Below the pieces are notes generated by a model. That model made no database searches. It was not told the DNA's origin and was given only the letters and a program-made list of their open reading frames with translations. This document shows, one piece after another, positions 33,917 to 43,800 of a stretch of 64,000 nt of DNA. The DNA is from an uncultured Paracoccaceae bacterium (GTDB lineage: Bacteria; Pseudomonadota; Alphaproteobacteria; Rhodobacterales; Rhodobacteraceae). The stretch covers positions 558,001 through 622,000 of the forward strand of contig CANMWG010000001.1 of NCBI GenBank assembly GCA_947501555.1. The letters run 5' to 3'. The translations under genes were made by a program, and so were the position numbers. Position 1 is the first letter of the stretch. Each line of letters begins with the position of its first letter.

Positions 33917-36900
33917 TTTGGTCCCTCCAATCCACCATTAATGGCCGGGGCATCCAAGGCAGGGTCACCATGTTGAACGACCACGGCAGCCCATCCAGCA
34001 GCATATCGTACGGTCCCGTGTTTACAGTCAGCACGTGCCGTTCGCTGTTGCTGCATTGCAGTACGCCCCCGCGCTGCACAAAGGCGCTGCGCAACCCATC
34101 GGGTGAGGTGTTGCCGAGCTTACCCCATTGTGTGATCACTGATTTGACCAGACTGTCGATCAGATCAATCGCAGCCCGGTCAAGTTGCCGCCGGTCTGGA
34201 GAGGGGGCTTCTGGGGGCAGTCCAAGCAAGCATTTTTGCAGCGCATCTGCTGGTAGATCGGGCAAGGCTTGGCCATATGCCAGATGATCCAATGCGCTGC
34301 GCGCCCTGGTAAGTGCCTCAGGTAGAATGGCATTCCGGTCGCGTTTGATTTCAAGCCGGTCGAACAACATTTTTAAATAGGGGTGAAACAGGATGAGCCC
34401 TGCGACGCTGGTGTCATGCCGCAGGTTCGCGTTTGTTGTGGATTCCGGTTGGGCCGGTGCCGTTGTGGTGACCCCATGGCCTGCCAACATCGTCGCAAGC
34501 ACGGCCGTGGCGGTGCTCCCGATGTCGTTCGGTTCCCTTGCCATGTAGTTGAGCCGCGCCAGACCGTTCCGAAGCGTTCTGGTCCGGTCTTGCTGTGTTT
34601 CCAACAGGTTGTTGGCGAAAGTTTCGGCAATTTTCTGTTGCGAAGTCGGTTCTTTAGACGCGGTTGATGATGCGGCTTGAAGGGCGGCCGCCCAGAATGT
34701 GGTTTGGCTGTGCCGCTGGTCGGCGGTATCCCCGGTTAGGATCGTTGCGATCAATCCCAATAGGGGTTTTATGTCTGTTTGGGCATCTGGCAGAAAGTCG
34801 TGCAGGAGTTGGTCGAGCAGAGCTTCGGTTTGGGCACGGGTTGGTTGGTTTTCTTCGTTTCGCAGGTCCGCCGAAAGAGGTGTTCCCTTGGATTTATTTT
34901 TGGCAGACGTGGGGCCGTGTTTCGCTATGGGGTTTTTTGATGTGTCTTGCTGCGATGTGCTGCCGTCAGTGTTATTTGCAGCATTACTGCCAACGGCACC
35001 GGGGGACTTTGACGCAAATTTGCTTTCGGCTTCGGCTTCTAAGGCGTTGGCATCAGGCGTAATTTTTTGATCTTCAGACTGGTCGGTGGCCTTCGCATTG
35101 TGGTCATGTAACCCCGTCCCACCGATGGCTTGAGGTGTATCTTGCTTGGCATTTTGTAATGGTTCGCCTGACCCGGCAGTAACTACGTCCTGGTCTGTTT
35201 TTCCTTCGGCCGTTCCCACGCTTTCTTCCGGGATGTCGCTTCGATTGGGATGTTTTGTGGCAGCGTTCTGCTGTGATGGCGTTGCATCAGACTGGGCCAT
35301 TCGCGGAGCTTCGGCGGACTTCGCGGTTTGAGCAATCTCGGATCTGGCCGGTCTGCCGTCTTTTGCCGTTGTTTCTCGCACAAAAGCGGTGTCAGGTTCA
35401 GATGTCGAAGGGCGATCGCGCGTTGAAGCCGTGCCATCGGTTGCATGTGAACCTTCTGGTGTAGCGATTGGCTGAGGAGGTTCTTGTGACGGTGTGGCCT
35501 GATCTGTTGGTGAGCTGCCGCGTGCCGTCGTTTCCGACAGTGTTTCCCTGGTGGGTGGCTTGACTACATCTTTGCTCGCGGGCGTTGTCGCGGGATTGGG
35601 CAAGGCCGTATTTTCCGCCGCAGCCATAGGGTTATCCGGATGCGGGGTTTCGTGCGACCTGGTTTCCGGAACGGTCCCTGCCTTCTTTCGCGTCTTCCTG
35701 TTTGATGGCTTCGGCGCTGAGACTGGTGTGACCGGAACCTCAGTTGCGGCATTTGCCCGTTTCTCTTGTTCTTCAACCAGGAATGGCGTGTTGGGATGCA
35801 AAGATTTGGGCGATGCCGTTTCCTGATCAGTGGATGAATTTTCGCCCGTTACCGGTTCCGAAGCTTTCGTCCCGGTTTTTGTCCTGCGTGGATCCTTGAC
35901 ATCGAGTGTTGTTTTTGGACTGGCCGTGGCGTCTGTTGGCGCAGCATTCGCTTGTGTTTTCCCGCCGTCGCGCGGCTGGTCGATGATCCGTGTTGCATCG
36001 GAAGATGTTGTTGTCGTGCTGGATGTCGTATTTTTGGACGTTGTTGTTACCCGTTTTTCGCTGGCGGATACGTTTGGAGTTGTCGGGTTTTCGATGGTCC
36101 GGGCTGCATCGGAAGATGTTGTTATGGTGCTGGATGTCGTTTTCGTAGGCGTTGTTCTTGTCTGTTTTTCGCTGGCGGGCGTGTTTGGAGACTTAGGATT
36201 TTCGATGAGCCGTGCTGCGTCGGAAGATGCTGCTGTCGTGCCGGATGTCGTTTTCGTGGACGTTGCTTTTGCCTGCTCTTCGCTAAAGCGAGCGTTCGGA
36301 GCCTTAGGGTTTTCATTCGTCGCGGTATTAGAGGGGAAGACTGGTCCGGGTGCTTTGCCCCGTTTTGTTGGTGCTTTGGCGTGGTCTGGATTGCCTGACG
36401 GAGTTGGGTTGGGCGCGGCCTCTGGTTGATCTGGCATTGCGGCGGATCGATCGCGTGCGCCATCTTCTGCGTGCTTTGAGACCTTGTCGGCTATGGGGGC
36501 AATGTCTGTCTGTTGCGTCGGGGTACCAAGGGCAGGTGTTGTGTCCGTGCCCATCGCGTCATTACGCGTATCTGGGTGCGCAGTGGGTCCTTCTTCGCTG
36601 TGTCTTGTTATTGACGCCGGTTCAACGATAGCTGCTGCCCCATTGGGGTTCCCGTTGTGGGGGCTGAACTCATCGCTGGTCTGGTTCGACGCGTTGTTCA
36701 ACGTCGTGATGCGCTGTGCTGCCGTTTTGGGGCTGTCCCCGCGCATCACGAAAAGCCGTGCTAGAGCGATTTCGGGCGTCTCTTGCGGGTTTGGCTTGGT
36801 GTCGCGTATGGCCGCGATATCGATGGGCACGCGTTGCATCATTGCGTTAAGTGCGGCCCGTTTGGCTGCGTCTGGATGGAGCGCCTTGTCGAGTGTTGTA

Positions 36901-37928
36901 ATGGCTGTCTTGAGGTGATTGGACTTGTTTGAGACGGTTTCTTTTAGAAGTCTATCAACATCATTTTCATCTATTAAGCTTATGAAAGTATGTATAAAGT
37001 CAGAATTTTTAATCTCATCAATTCTCTCATCGATCTGTGATCGCACTGCCTTGCCCAACGTCCTGAAATCCAAGCGGGCTAGGATATTTTTTGCCTTTAC
37101 GGTTTCTTTATTTTTTGGCTTATGTGGCGCTGATCCTTCAACGGCGCGCGCGGAGAGAAGCGCTTCCATGACCTTAGCGATCTGGCTGGGGCGGTCAGAG
37201 CTTGCGACCTCTTTTGGCAAACCGAGGCGGTTGATCACTGATCTCAATTGATCCTTTGATAAGCCTCTCAGGGCTGCGACCAATGTGTCTTTCACGGGGT
37301 CTTCGCGGCTTGTTAGTGCAAGCCTGACACTTGCCGCAATGGCCTCGGGTGTGTGCGGTTTTCCATGATCCTGCTGAATGTGGGCGAGGAGGGCGATACG
37401 CATCGTCTTGATGTCGTGTGCTTTGATTGATTGATGGTCCGCCTGATTGATGTGTTGGATCAAGTCGGGCAGGTCTTGGTCAGACAGGCCCGCTATGGCC
37501 GTCCGAAGCTGTGCGAAAGACGGGTTTTCGTCACCTGTCAGATATTTGCGAAGCGACTTTGGAGTGGCGGGCGCATCCAGTTTTCTGACTTGACGGCGCA
37601 CCGCTTTGTCCCGTTGAAGCTGCGGATGCTTGAGATAGGGTGCCAAAGCGCTGAAGAGGTCATCTTGCAGTCTTTTGCGGACTTGGTCCCAGTCTGGCGG
37701 ATTGTCGAACTGGCCCAAATCCAGTTTGAGCTCAGGGATGTGGACGCTTTCGGCGCCAAGGGCTGCAAAATCAATGCATTTGTCAATGGTGCCCAGCAGT
37801 TCCTGCCGGATCGCTACCAGCATTCTGTCGGGGCTGGACATTGCCAAGCTTTGTCCGGTTACGTCGAAATCAAATGCGAGGGTCGCGATTTCGTTGGCTT
37901 GTGGTGTATCTGGCAGTGCCCGCGTCAT
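33909..37928 (-). CDS. eCIS tape-measure protein (Afp14-like, CIS_TMP family)
   Basis: A 1339-aa protein. The conserved N-terminal part (about 1-400, helical) and C-terminal part (about 1130-1339: GLILFHPYLKMLFDRL, then LPWMPRPLMVDW) match the contractile-injection tape-measure family, whose length sets tube length. Between them (about 410-1000) is a disordered Thr/Ser/Ala/Pro/Lys-rich region with three 37-residue tandem repeats at about 538-649. Base use in this middle part differs from flanking genes (long T/G-rich plus strand). Confidence 0.88.
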   Translation of the reverse strand: MTRALPDTPQANEIATLAFDFDVTGQSLAMSSPDRMLVAIRQELLGTIDKCIDFAALGAESVHIPELKLDLGQFDNPPDWDQVRKRLQDDLFSALAPYLKHPQLQRDKAVRRQVRKLDAPATPKSLRKYLTGDENPSFAQLRTAIAGLSDQDLPDLIQHINQADHQSIKAHDIKTMRIALLAHIQQDHGKPHTPEAIAASVRLALTSREDPVKDTLVAALRGLSKDQLRSVINRLGLPKEVASSDRPSQIAKVMEALLSARAVEGSAPHKPKNKETVKAKNILARLDFRTLGKAVRSQIDERIDEIKNSDFIHTFISLIDENDVDRLLKETVSNKSNHLKTAITTLDKALHPDAAKRAALNAMMQRVPIDIAAIRDTKPNPQETPEIALARLFVMRGDSPKTAAQRITTLNNASNQTSDEFSPHNGNPNGAAAIVEPASITRHSEEGPTAHPDTRNDAMGTDTTPALGTPTQQTDIAPIADKVSKHAEDGARDRSAAMPDQPEAAPNPTPSGNPDHAKAPTKRGKAPGPVFPSNTATNENPKAPNARFSEEQAKATSTKTTSGTTAASSDAARLIENPKSPNTPASEKQTRTTPTKTTSSTITTSSDAARTIENPTTPNVSASEKRVTTTSKNTTSSTTTTSSDATRIIDQPRDGGKTQANAAPTDATASPKTTLDVKDPRRTKTGTKASEPVTGENSSTDQETASPKSLHPNTPFLVEEQEKRANAATEVPVTPVSAPKPSNRKTRKKAGTVPETRSHETPHPDNPMAAAENTALPNPATTPASKDVVKPPTRETLSETTARGSSPTDQATPSQEPPQPIATPEGSHATDGTASTRDRPSTSEPDTAFVRETTAKDGRPARSEIAQTAKSAEAPRMAQSDATPSQQNAATKHPNRSDIPEESVGTAEGKTDQDVVTAGSGEPLQNAKQDTPQAIGGTGLHDHNAKATDQSEDQKITPDANALEAEAESKFASKSPGAVGSNAANNTDGSTSQQDTSKNPIAKHGPTSAKNKSKGTPLSADLRNEENQPTRAQTEALLDQLLHDFLPDAQTDIKPLLGLIATILTGDTADQRHSQTTFWAAALQAASSTASKEPTSQQKIAETFANNLLETQQDRTRTLRNGLARLNYMAREPNDIGSTATAVLATMLAGHGVTTTAPAQPESTTNANLRHDTSVAGLILFHPYLKMLFDRLEIKRDRNAILPEALTRARSALDHLAYGQALPDLPADALQKCLLGLPPEAPSPDRRQLDRAAIDLIDSLVKSVITQWGKLGNTSPDGLRSAFVQRGGVLQCSNSERHVLTVNTGPYDMLLDGLPWSFNMVTLPWMPRPLMVDWRDQND
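35981..36313. repeat. Three 111-bp tandem repeats inside the tape-measure gene
   Basis: Units begin at 35981, 36092 and 36203 with CGATG and share a GCATCGGAAGATG-like core (GCGTCGGAAGATG in the third) at the same offset, so the period is exactly 111 bp (37 codons, frame-preserving). Copies are diverged at many positions, suggesting the expansion is not very recent. A partial fourth copy may start near 36314. Confidence 0.85.
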
Positions 37929-40087
37929 GGCGCGCCGTCCTCAGCGATGATCTTTTGTAGGCTGGTGCGGAATGCAGGCAGGCGCCAGGCACCTTCCAGC
38001 CCAAGCTCTAGTTCTTCCATATGTGCAAAGCTGAGCCAAACTGGCCTGACGTAGATATGGGCAGGTGCAAGGCGCAAGATCAGGTCTTCGACGTAGCGCC
38101 GGTAGTTGGGATCTTGGGTTCGGGCGGTCCATCCGGTGATCAGCACATGAGCCTGGAAGGATGCAACTTTCGAGAATTTTGTGGGGTCGGACGTTTCTTC
38201 GACAAGCCAGACTTGTTCGGCGCTTTGGTTGAGCAGGGCGAAGGTCTTGCGCACCCGGTTGGCCCAGTCATTTACCTTGTCCCGACTTTGATGCGTGCCG
38301 CAGGGGTGAAATCCGCCCCCCGGGTGGGGTTGAAACAGCACATCCCAATCACCCTTGCTGTTGCGGGCAACAATATAGGCGTCCGGCTGGGTAGCCCGAT
38401 GAAAATCAGCACTGCAGATCCGATTGTCGATGATCCATGGGCATGTGATCGCAAGCTTGGTCAATGACAGTGGCTCAACATCGTCGTCATATGTCACGAA
38501 GATATCGAGCGGCCGCACGGGCAAGATAATATCATCCGTGCCCCGCGTTGTTGCGATTGTTGGGAGCGTGTCGTCAATGGTCAACCGGTCACTGGGCATG
38601 CTGCCTGCGACGCCCAAATCTGCCAAATGCGCAAGCCGCGCCAAGAACCCGTATGTTTCATGTGCGGTTCCAGCAAACTGGTTATATTGGGGCAGGGCAG
38701 TCAGATAGTTTTCCCGCCAGTCCAGCTGCCAATTCACGCGGGCCTGCGCGCCGCGATATTTGTGTATGGCGGACGGATCGCAGTGCGGCAATTCTTCGCC
38801 CTGCAGAGCCAAAAGGTAATTGAGCATCGTGAGCCGGTCCCGGGCAGCCGCCGGGTTTGCCCTATCGGTTGGGTGCGACGCCACGTAGGTCTGATCGAGT
38901 TTGCTAACAGGGGCGATCATGTGGTCCAGATGCCCGTCCATCATGTTCCGATAATGCGGCAGTGATCCAGCCGTTGAAAGCTTGTCCTTGGCAATCTGGT
39001 AGGGCACCGGCAGCATCGCATCAACGGGTGCGCGCTGCATATCCCGTGGTCTCCCAGCCCAGAGAACATCCCAGTCTTTTGCATCGCGTAGCTTGTTCTG
39101 GGCTGCGATCCGTTGTGCTTTCAGGCGTCCGAGCTCTTCGTGGATTGTATTGTTGTTGAGCTGCACAGCGGCCCCATCCTGCGTGGCGGTCAGGCTGAAC
39201 GCTGTTCCTGCAATGGGGAGTTCAGGTCGATAATATGCCGCTTGGCGCGCGGGCACTGTCTTGGTCATTGGTTTGCCGGTCGCGGGATCGCGAAATTCGA
39301 AACCTGTCACCTGTGCCAGCCCGGCGATGCCGTGTAATGCGGGCAGGGCGATGTCGGAAAGAACACCATCGCGCGCGCGCGCCGGCATTTTTGGCCAAAT
39401 TGCAGCTGGATTGGCGTAAACGTCATCCCGTGTCGTACCTGTGATCTTGCTGGGGTCAGGCGGCAACCCTTTCAGCGCCAGTGAAATCCGGTGGATAGCC
39501 TCAGCCACGACCCGTTCGGGCATATTGTTTTGATCTATTGCGATTGTACCATGCAGGCCCACGGGAATGGGTTTGGCAATTTCAATGTTGCGGATCGCAG
39601 TGCAGAGCAATCGGTTCTGGGCGAACCGTTGTCGGACGGCTTCAATCACTTCGTTGCGCCAGCTTGGCTGTTTGCGTGTCAGCCGTTTCGCGGGGGCCAC
39701 GACATCAAGAGGGATGATCACCAAATCGATCAGCCCTTTGGTCGCTGTTTCAAAGACAAAGACCCGTTCCAGATCGCTGAGTTCGGACAGGCAGCTTGCC
39801 ATATCCGCCGTTGTGACAGGGCGCCCCGGCAGGACCTGATCGGCGTCAAAGAGCGCGAGCTTGTCAGTGTCGAATGTGCCGTCAGCGCCGGTGAGCAGAT
39901 CGCGCGGCGCGTGATCTGCTTGAAAGGCGATCTCGGTCAGGGCGAAGGTGGTCTGTTCCAGCAGCGTGACGCCGGGGTCATGCAGATTGTAGTCCGTCCA
40001 TATCTTGCCCGATGCGGCCTGTGCTGCGTTGATGGCCTTGGCGCGCAATTCATCAAAGTGAAGGGGGGGCGGTTGGTCAGTGCTCAT
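37925..40087 (-). CDS. eCIS baseplate protein, Afp12-like
   Basis: A 720-aa soluble protein. The N-terminal motif IWTDYNLHDPGVTLLE is characteristic of the gp6-like baseplate wedge proteins of Afp/PVC-type systems (tryptophan/aspartate followed by NLHDPG). Afp12 and Afp11 form the wedge heterodimers of the baseplate. It overlaps both neighbours by four bases. Confidence 0.82.
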   Translation of the reverse strand: MSTDQPPPLHFDELRAKAINAAQAASGKIWTDYNLHDPGVTLLEQTTFALTEIAFQADHAPRDLLTGADGTFDTDKLALFDADQVLPGRPVTTADMASCLSELSDLERVFVFETATKGLIDLVIIPLDVVAPAKRLTRKQPSWRNEVIEAVRQRFAQNRLLCTAIRNIEIAKPIPVGLHGTIAIDQNNMPERVVAEAIHRISLALKGLPPDPSKITGTTRDDVYANPAAIWPKMPARARDGVLSDIALPALHGIAGLAQVTGFEFRDPATGKPMTKTVPARQAAYYRPELPIAGTAFSLTATQDGAAVQLNNNTIHEELGRLKAQRIAAQNKLRDAKDWDVLWAGRPRDMQRAPVDAMLPVPYQIAKDKLSTAGSLPHYRNMMDGHLDHMIAPVSKLDQTYVASHPTDRANPAAARDRLTMLNYLLALQGEELPHCDPSAIHKYRGAQARVNWQLDWRENYLTALPQYNQFAGTAHETYGFLARLAHLADLGVAGSMPSDRLTIDDTLPTIATTRGTDDIILPVRPLDIFVTYDDDVEPLSLTKLAITCPWIIDNRICSADFHRATQPDAYIVARNSKGDWDVLFQPHPGGGFHPCGTHQSRDKVNDWANRVRKTFALLNQSAEQVWLVEETSDPTKFSKVASFQAHVLITGWTARTQDPNYRRYVEDLILRLAPAHIYVRPVWLSFAHMEELELGLEGAWRLPAFRTSLQKIIAEDGAP

Positions 40088-40896
40088 GTTGTATCACTGT
40101 CCTGTGTTTCGCCGCCGCGCGAGCCCTCCATTGTGGGATCGAACCAGAGCTGGGTAATGTAGTAGCGGATTGTTTTATCCTTGCCGAAATGCGCGTTTGT
40201 GCGCATTTCAAGCCGGTAGCTATGCGGAGCTTTTTCCGCGACCCAGCGCAGTCGGATCCGGTCGGCATAGCTGCCATAGACCGCAGTTTGTGCTTTGATC
40301 TTGCGGCGTCCGAAAATCTTGTTCAGGATCCAGTTACGCGGATGATAGGCGTTCATCGCCACCGCATTGAGCATGGAATACCGCCCCGCACCCGGTTTGC
40401 CGCCAGCGCCTGCCATCACCTCAAACGCATGGCAGCCCGTGAGTCCGTCAATGATTGTGTGCCACTTGCCATTCGCGGGGATGTCTTGGAATTTCTCGGA
40501 CGCGAAGCCGATCCGACCGCGCATTCGGGCGGTCCCATGCACATCCAGATGCCATTCAGGCGTATCGGTATGGATGCCCAAACGTCCCTCGGGCGAAAAA
40601 CTGATCCCGCTGTCATCCTCGGCAAGGGCCCCGCCGCGTTTGAAGTGCAGGCTGCTGTCTTCCTTGCCATGATCGATGACCCAGGCCGGATATTCCGCAC
40701 TGAGGCTTTCAAAGAGGCTGAGAAATCGTTCAGACCCGCCAACAGATGTCAGCCGCAGCCCGTCGGTGGCGGTTTTGGAATAACCGTCGTCGATCTGATT
40801 GACCCCGCTGTCGATCAGATCGCGGTAGTGTTCGGCTGTCGGTAGCGCTCCGTCCCGAAAGAACGCCTTGAGCGTTGTACGATCCTTTTTGGTCAT
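40084..40896 (-). CDS. Short tail-fibre-like protein of the eCIS
   Basis: A 270-aa protein. The N-terminal 100 residues look like a baseplate-attachment domain and are followed by the fibre signature SFSPEGRLGIHTDTPEWHLDVHGTARM (split here as GRLGIHTDTPEWHLDV), common in proteins with S74-type or adhesin trunks. The C-terminal 120 residues are beta-rich (CHAFEVMAGAGGKPGAGRYS) and could form a compact receptor-binding or cap domain. It occupies the Afp13 position but is much shorter than Afp13-type fibres. Confidence 0.65.
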   Translation of the reverse strand: MTKKDRTTLKAFFRDGALPTAEHYRDLIDSGVNQIDDGYSKTATDGLRLTSVGGSERFLSLFESLSAEYPAWVIDHGKEDSSLHFKRGGALAEDDSGISFSPEGRLGIHTDTPEWHLDVHGTARMRGRIGFASEKFQDIPANGKWHTIIDGLTGCHAFEVMAGAGGKPGAGRYSMLNAVAMNAYHPRNWILNKIFGRRKIKAQTAVYGSYADRIRLRWVAEKAPHSYRLEMRTNAHFGKDKTIRYYITQLWFDPTMEGSRGGETQDSDTT

Positions 40897-43800
40897 GGAC
40901 GACCCTCCTGACCAACAATGAACATGTCACCGATCCGTAAACGCCCGATCCCGCTTTGCGTGGCGGGAATAGGTTGGTTCCCCTCCCAGGTCGTGATCGG
41001 ATGGTCGGCGGTCGACAGCGGCAGGGCCCAAGGCCGCGAGGGCCGAATGACCGCTCCCATCTTGCCGCGATTGTCAGATTGGGCGGTGTCCGCAAGCTGG
41101 TAGCTGCCCGCATCGTCAGCCACAAAATGCAGGACAGAAAAGTCCGTGGCATGGACCACATCCGCATGGTCACTGATCAGCGCCTTCATCATGGGCACGT
41201 GCAGCTCCCATCCAAAACGGGAGATTTCGGGGCGTGCTGTCCAGACGGACACGGCCTTGGAGATATCGACTTGCAGTCGCTTCGCTGCCGCTCCGTCATC
41301 CATAAACGGCGCAAAGCGGACGGCGGCGCGGATCTGTATTTTGTCAAAGCTGGGGTTCACAACCTCATAGGCCGCTTGCGGTGCCCCGTGCTGCTGCAAG
41401 AAGGCTTGAATTTTCTGTAATGTGCCCACGTCGAACAAGCGTTCTTGCACGATCCCCAGCAACCCCGCCGCAGGCTCGGCCGGGTGACGCACAACCACCA
41501 CTGTCACATGCCCCGGCACGGGCGTGGCCGTCTCACGCGACAGATGCGGCAGACATTTGACACGCCAGACATCCGGGAAGGCCTCAAGCACAAGACGTTC
41601 GATGTCAAAGGGTGTGACGGCCCGTTGCCTGTGTCGCAACCGTTCGCTGACACGGGCCAGATAATGCGGGCGTGTTTCAGGCGGACGTGGTGGCGCACGC
41701 CGGTTGGATTCAATCGGTGCTGACATGCCCGGCTGCGAGACTTCAAACCGCCAGTTGCGTGGCCCGTCGGCCTGTGGGGTGTCGGTTTCGCTGCAGATGG
41801 CCCAAACCCCATTGGTGCGCACCTGCGACAGGGTGGGATGCGTTTCAAACCCGGTTCTTGGGGAAGAGATGGCGACCCAGACACCCCCTTGTGGCATCTC
41901 GCCTGCAGGGGTTGCCGCATTGTCCGGCAGATCAAGCGTTACAACGCCAGAGCGCAGCAAGCCATCGGTCGTGTCAGAGGCAATCGCGGTGCTGGGCAGT
42001 TTGACCCAGCCTTCTGCCGTCAGATAGTGCCAATCCAGTGGGACAGGATCAGGCACAAGCCGCAGGTGCCCGCTATCTGCGATCTCAAACAAAATCCCCA
42101 GTTGCCGCAGCGCACCCGCACCGCCAAGCTGGATATAGAGCGTTCCCAATCCCAGACGGGGCGGGAAAACACCCACGTTCCGCCGGAGCAGGTTTGGATA
42201 GCATTCGCGGCTGCCAAAGGGGGTGACTTGCGTTACGCGATCGCCCGGGCGGGCTGCATCGGGGGCGGCCAAAGTCATCACCGCGCTGGCCCGATAGCCA
42301 AGTGACAGGCTTTCGATCTTGGGCACATAGGGGGTGGCAGGCGTGGGGCGTTCGCCCAAAGGTAGCCTGCGGGGTTGCATCGCTTTGACCAACGCCAGCG
42401 GGTATTGCGACTGCCCGAAATCGCCGCAATCAGTCATGGTTAGACGGACAGCCCCGGCCTTTATCTGTCTGCGTGCTTTGGGCAATTGCGTACTAACCGG
42501 GCCGCTGGCCGGTTGGCTGCTGCCTTGGATCGCACCATGCAGGGACCACAGCGGATCAAGCATATTGGTATCACGCCGTGTGTGGATCAGTGGGCCTTGC
42601 CCGCCTTGGATTGGCTTCCACCCATCGCCCGACAGGTAATCAACAACCACTTTTGGGTCTGGGATGGCGGTTTCGCTGGGGTAGTGCGCGTAATGGGTGC
42701 TGAACCCACCCACCATGGCAGGCAGGTCTGTCCATTTGATATCCAGCTTGACCTCTGTGACGGGTTTGCGCGCCATTTCCGGTGCGGCGGCGGTGAATGT
42801 GGCCCCTTCGCTGGGGCGTGCCCCAAAGGGCATAAAGGATTGGCCCGTGGCCACCGGTCCATCATCGCTGAAGCCTGCCAGATTGCCCAGCCCATCAGCC
42901 GCCACGTTGATCGCGATCTCATCAATTGTGTACCGTTCCAGAAAGCTGACCGGGCAAATACGGGCCTGCTGGTTCCAGCGTAAAGTCAACGTAGGCGCAC
43001 CACTTGCGTCCCCCCCAGGTGGAGCGATGGGCGGCATATCAGCACTGAAAGCCAGCCGAAGTGTAAACCCCGTGCCGCCGCCAACCAAAGGCAGTATCTG
43101 CGTGATTTTGGCAGCCATCTGGCCTTCTGCAGTGGTCAGGCGGATGGTGAAGGCATCGCCCAACAGTTTTTCGAACATATCGGCGGGGCTGTAGATGAAT
43201 GTGCCATTTTCCTTGGCGAAGGCCTCAACGATTTGGCCGGCGTCAGCTGTGAATTTCACCAGTTTGTGTTGCCCAGTGAGTGCGGCAGCCGATGCCAAAA
43301 TCTTCGATTGCAAGGTGTCCCAATAGCAGCCCGTGGGCCAGGGGTTGTTCTCAATCAACCCCAAGGTCACGATCCGCCCCAGTAGCAGGCGCAACGGTTC
43401 GGGGGACAATATGTGGCGAGCAATGACCTCATAAATGAGGTTCATCGACGGGCGGCAGCCCCGCATGCGCGCGGCCATCTGGACCTTTGCGACGATGGCA
43501 TCGACACCTTCGCCCAAGTCTTCAAAGCCCAAGGCCCGGATCAGGGCTGGGTCGGACCGCAATTCAAGCGCGATATCGGGATCCACGCCTTTGGACAGAG
43601 ATGGTGGCAGGCGGGGGCTGGCCGCGGGCAGGTCGGTGGCCCGCTGTAGATGCAGGTTGACCGAGATCACCCTGTCGCCTTCGGCCAGCAAGAACATTTC
43701 GGACGCGATATCGAGCCCGATGTCGACGGCAGGTTCGGACGGGGCGACAAAGACACTGCGGTCAAGCGGCTGCGTTTCAGCAGGTTCAAGTTTGGCGCGG

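Noticed and set aside
35830..36429. A 199-aa Val/Phe-rich plus-strand frame in the tape-measure region
   Set aside because: It mirrors the Thr/Ser/Pro repeat region of the tape-measure gene in the other strand; its hydrophobic composition is a by-product of that bias.
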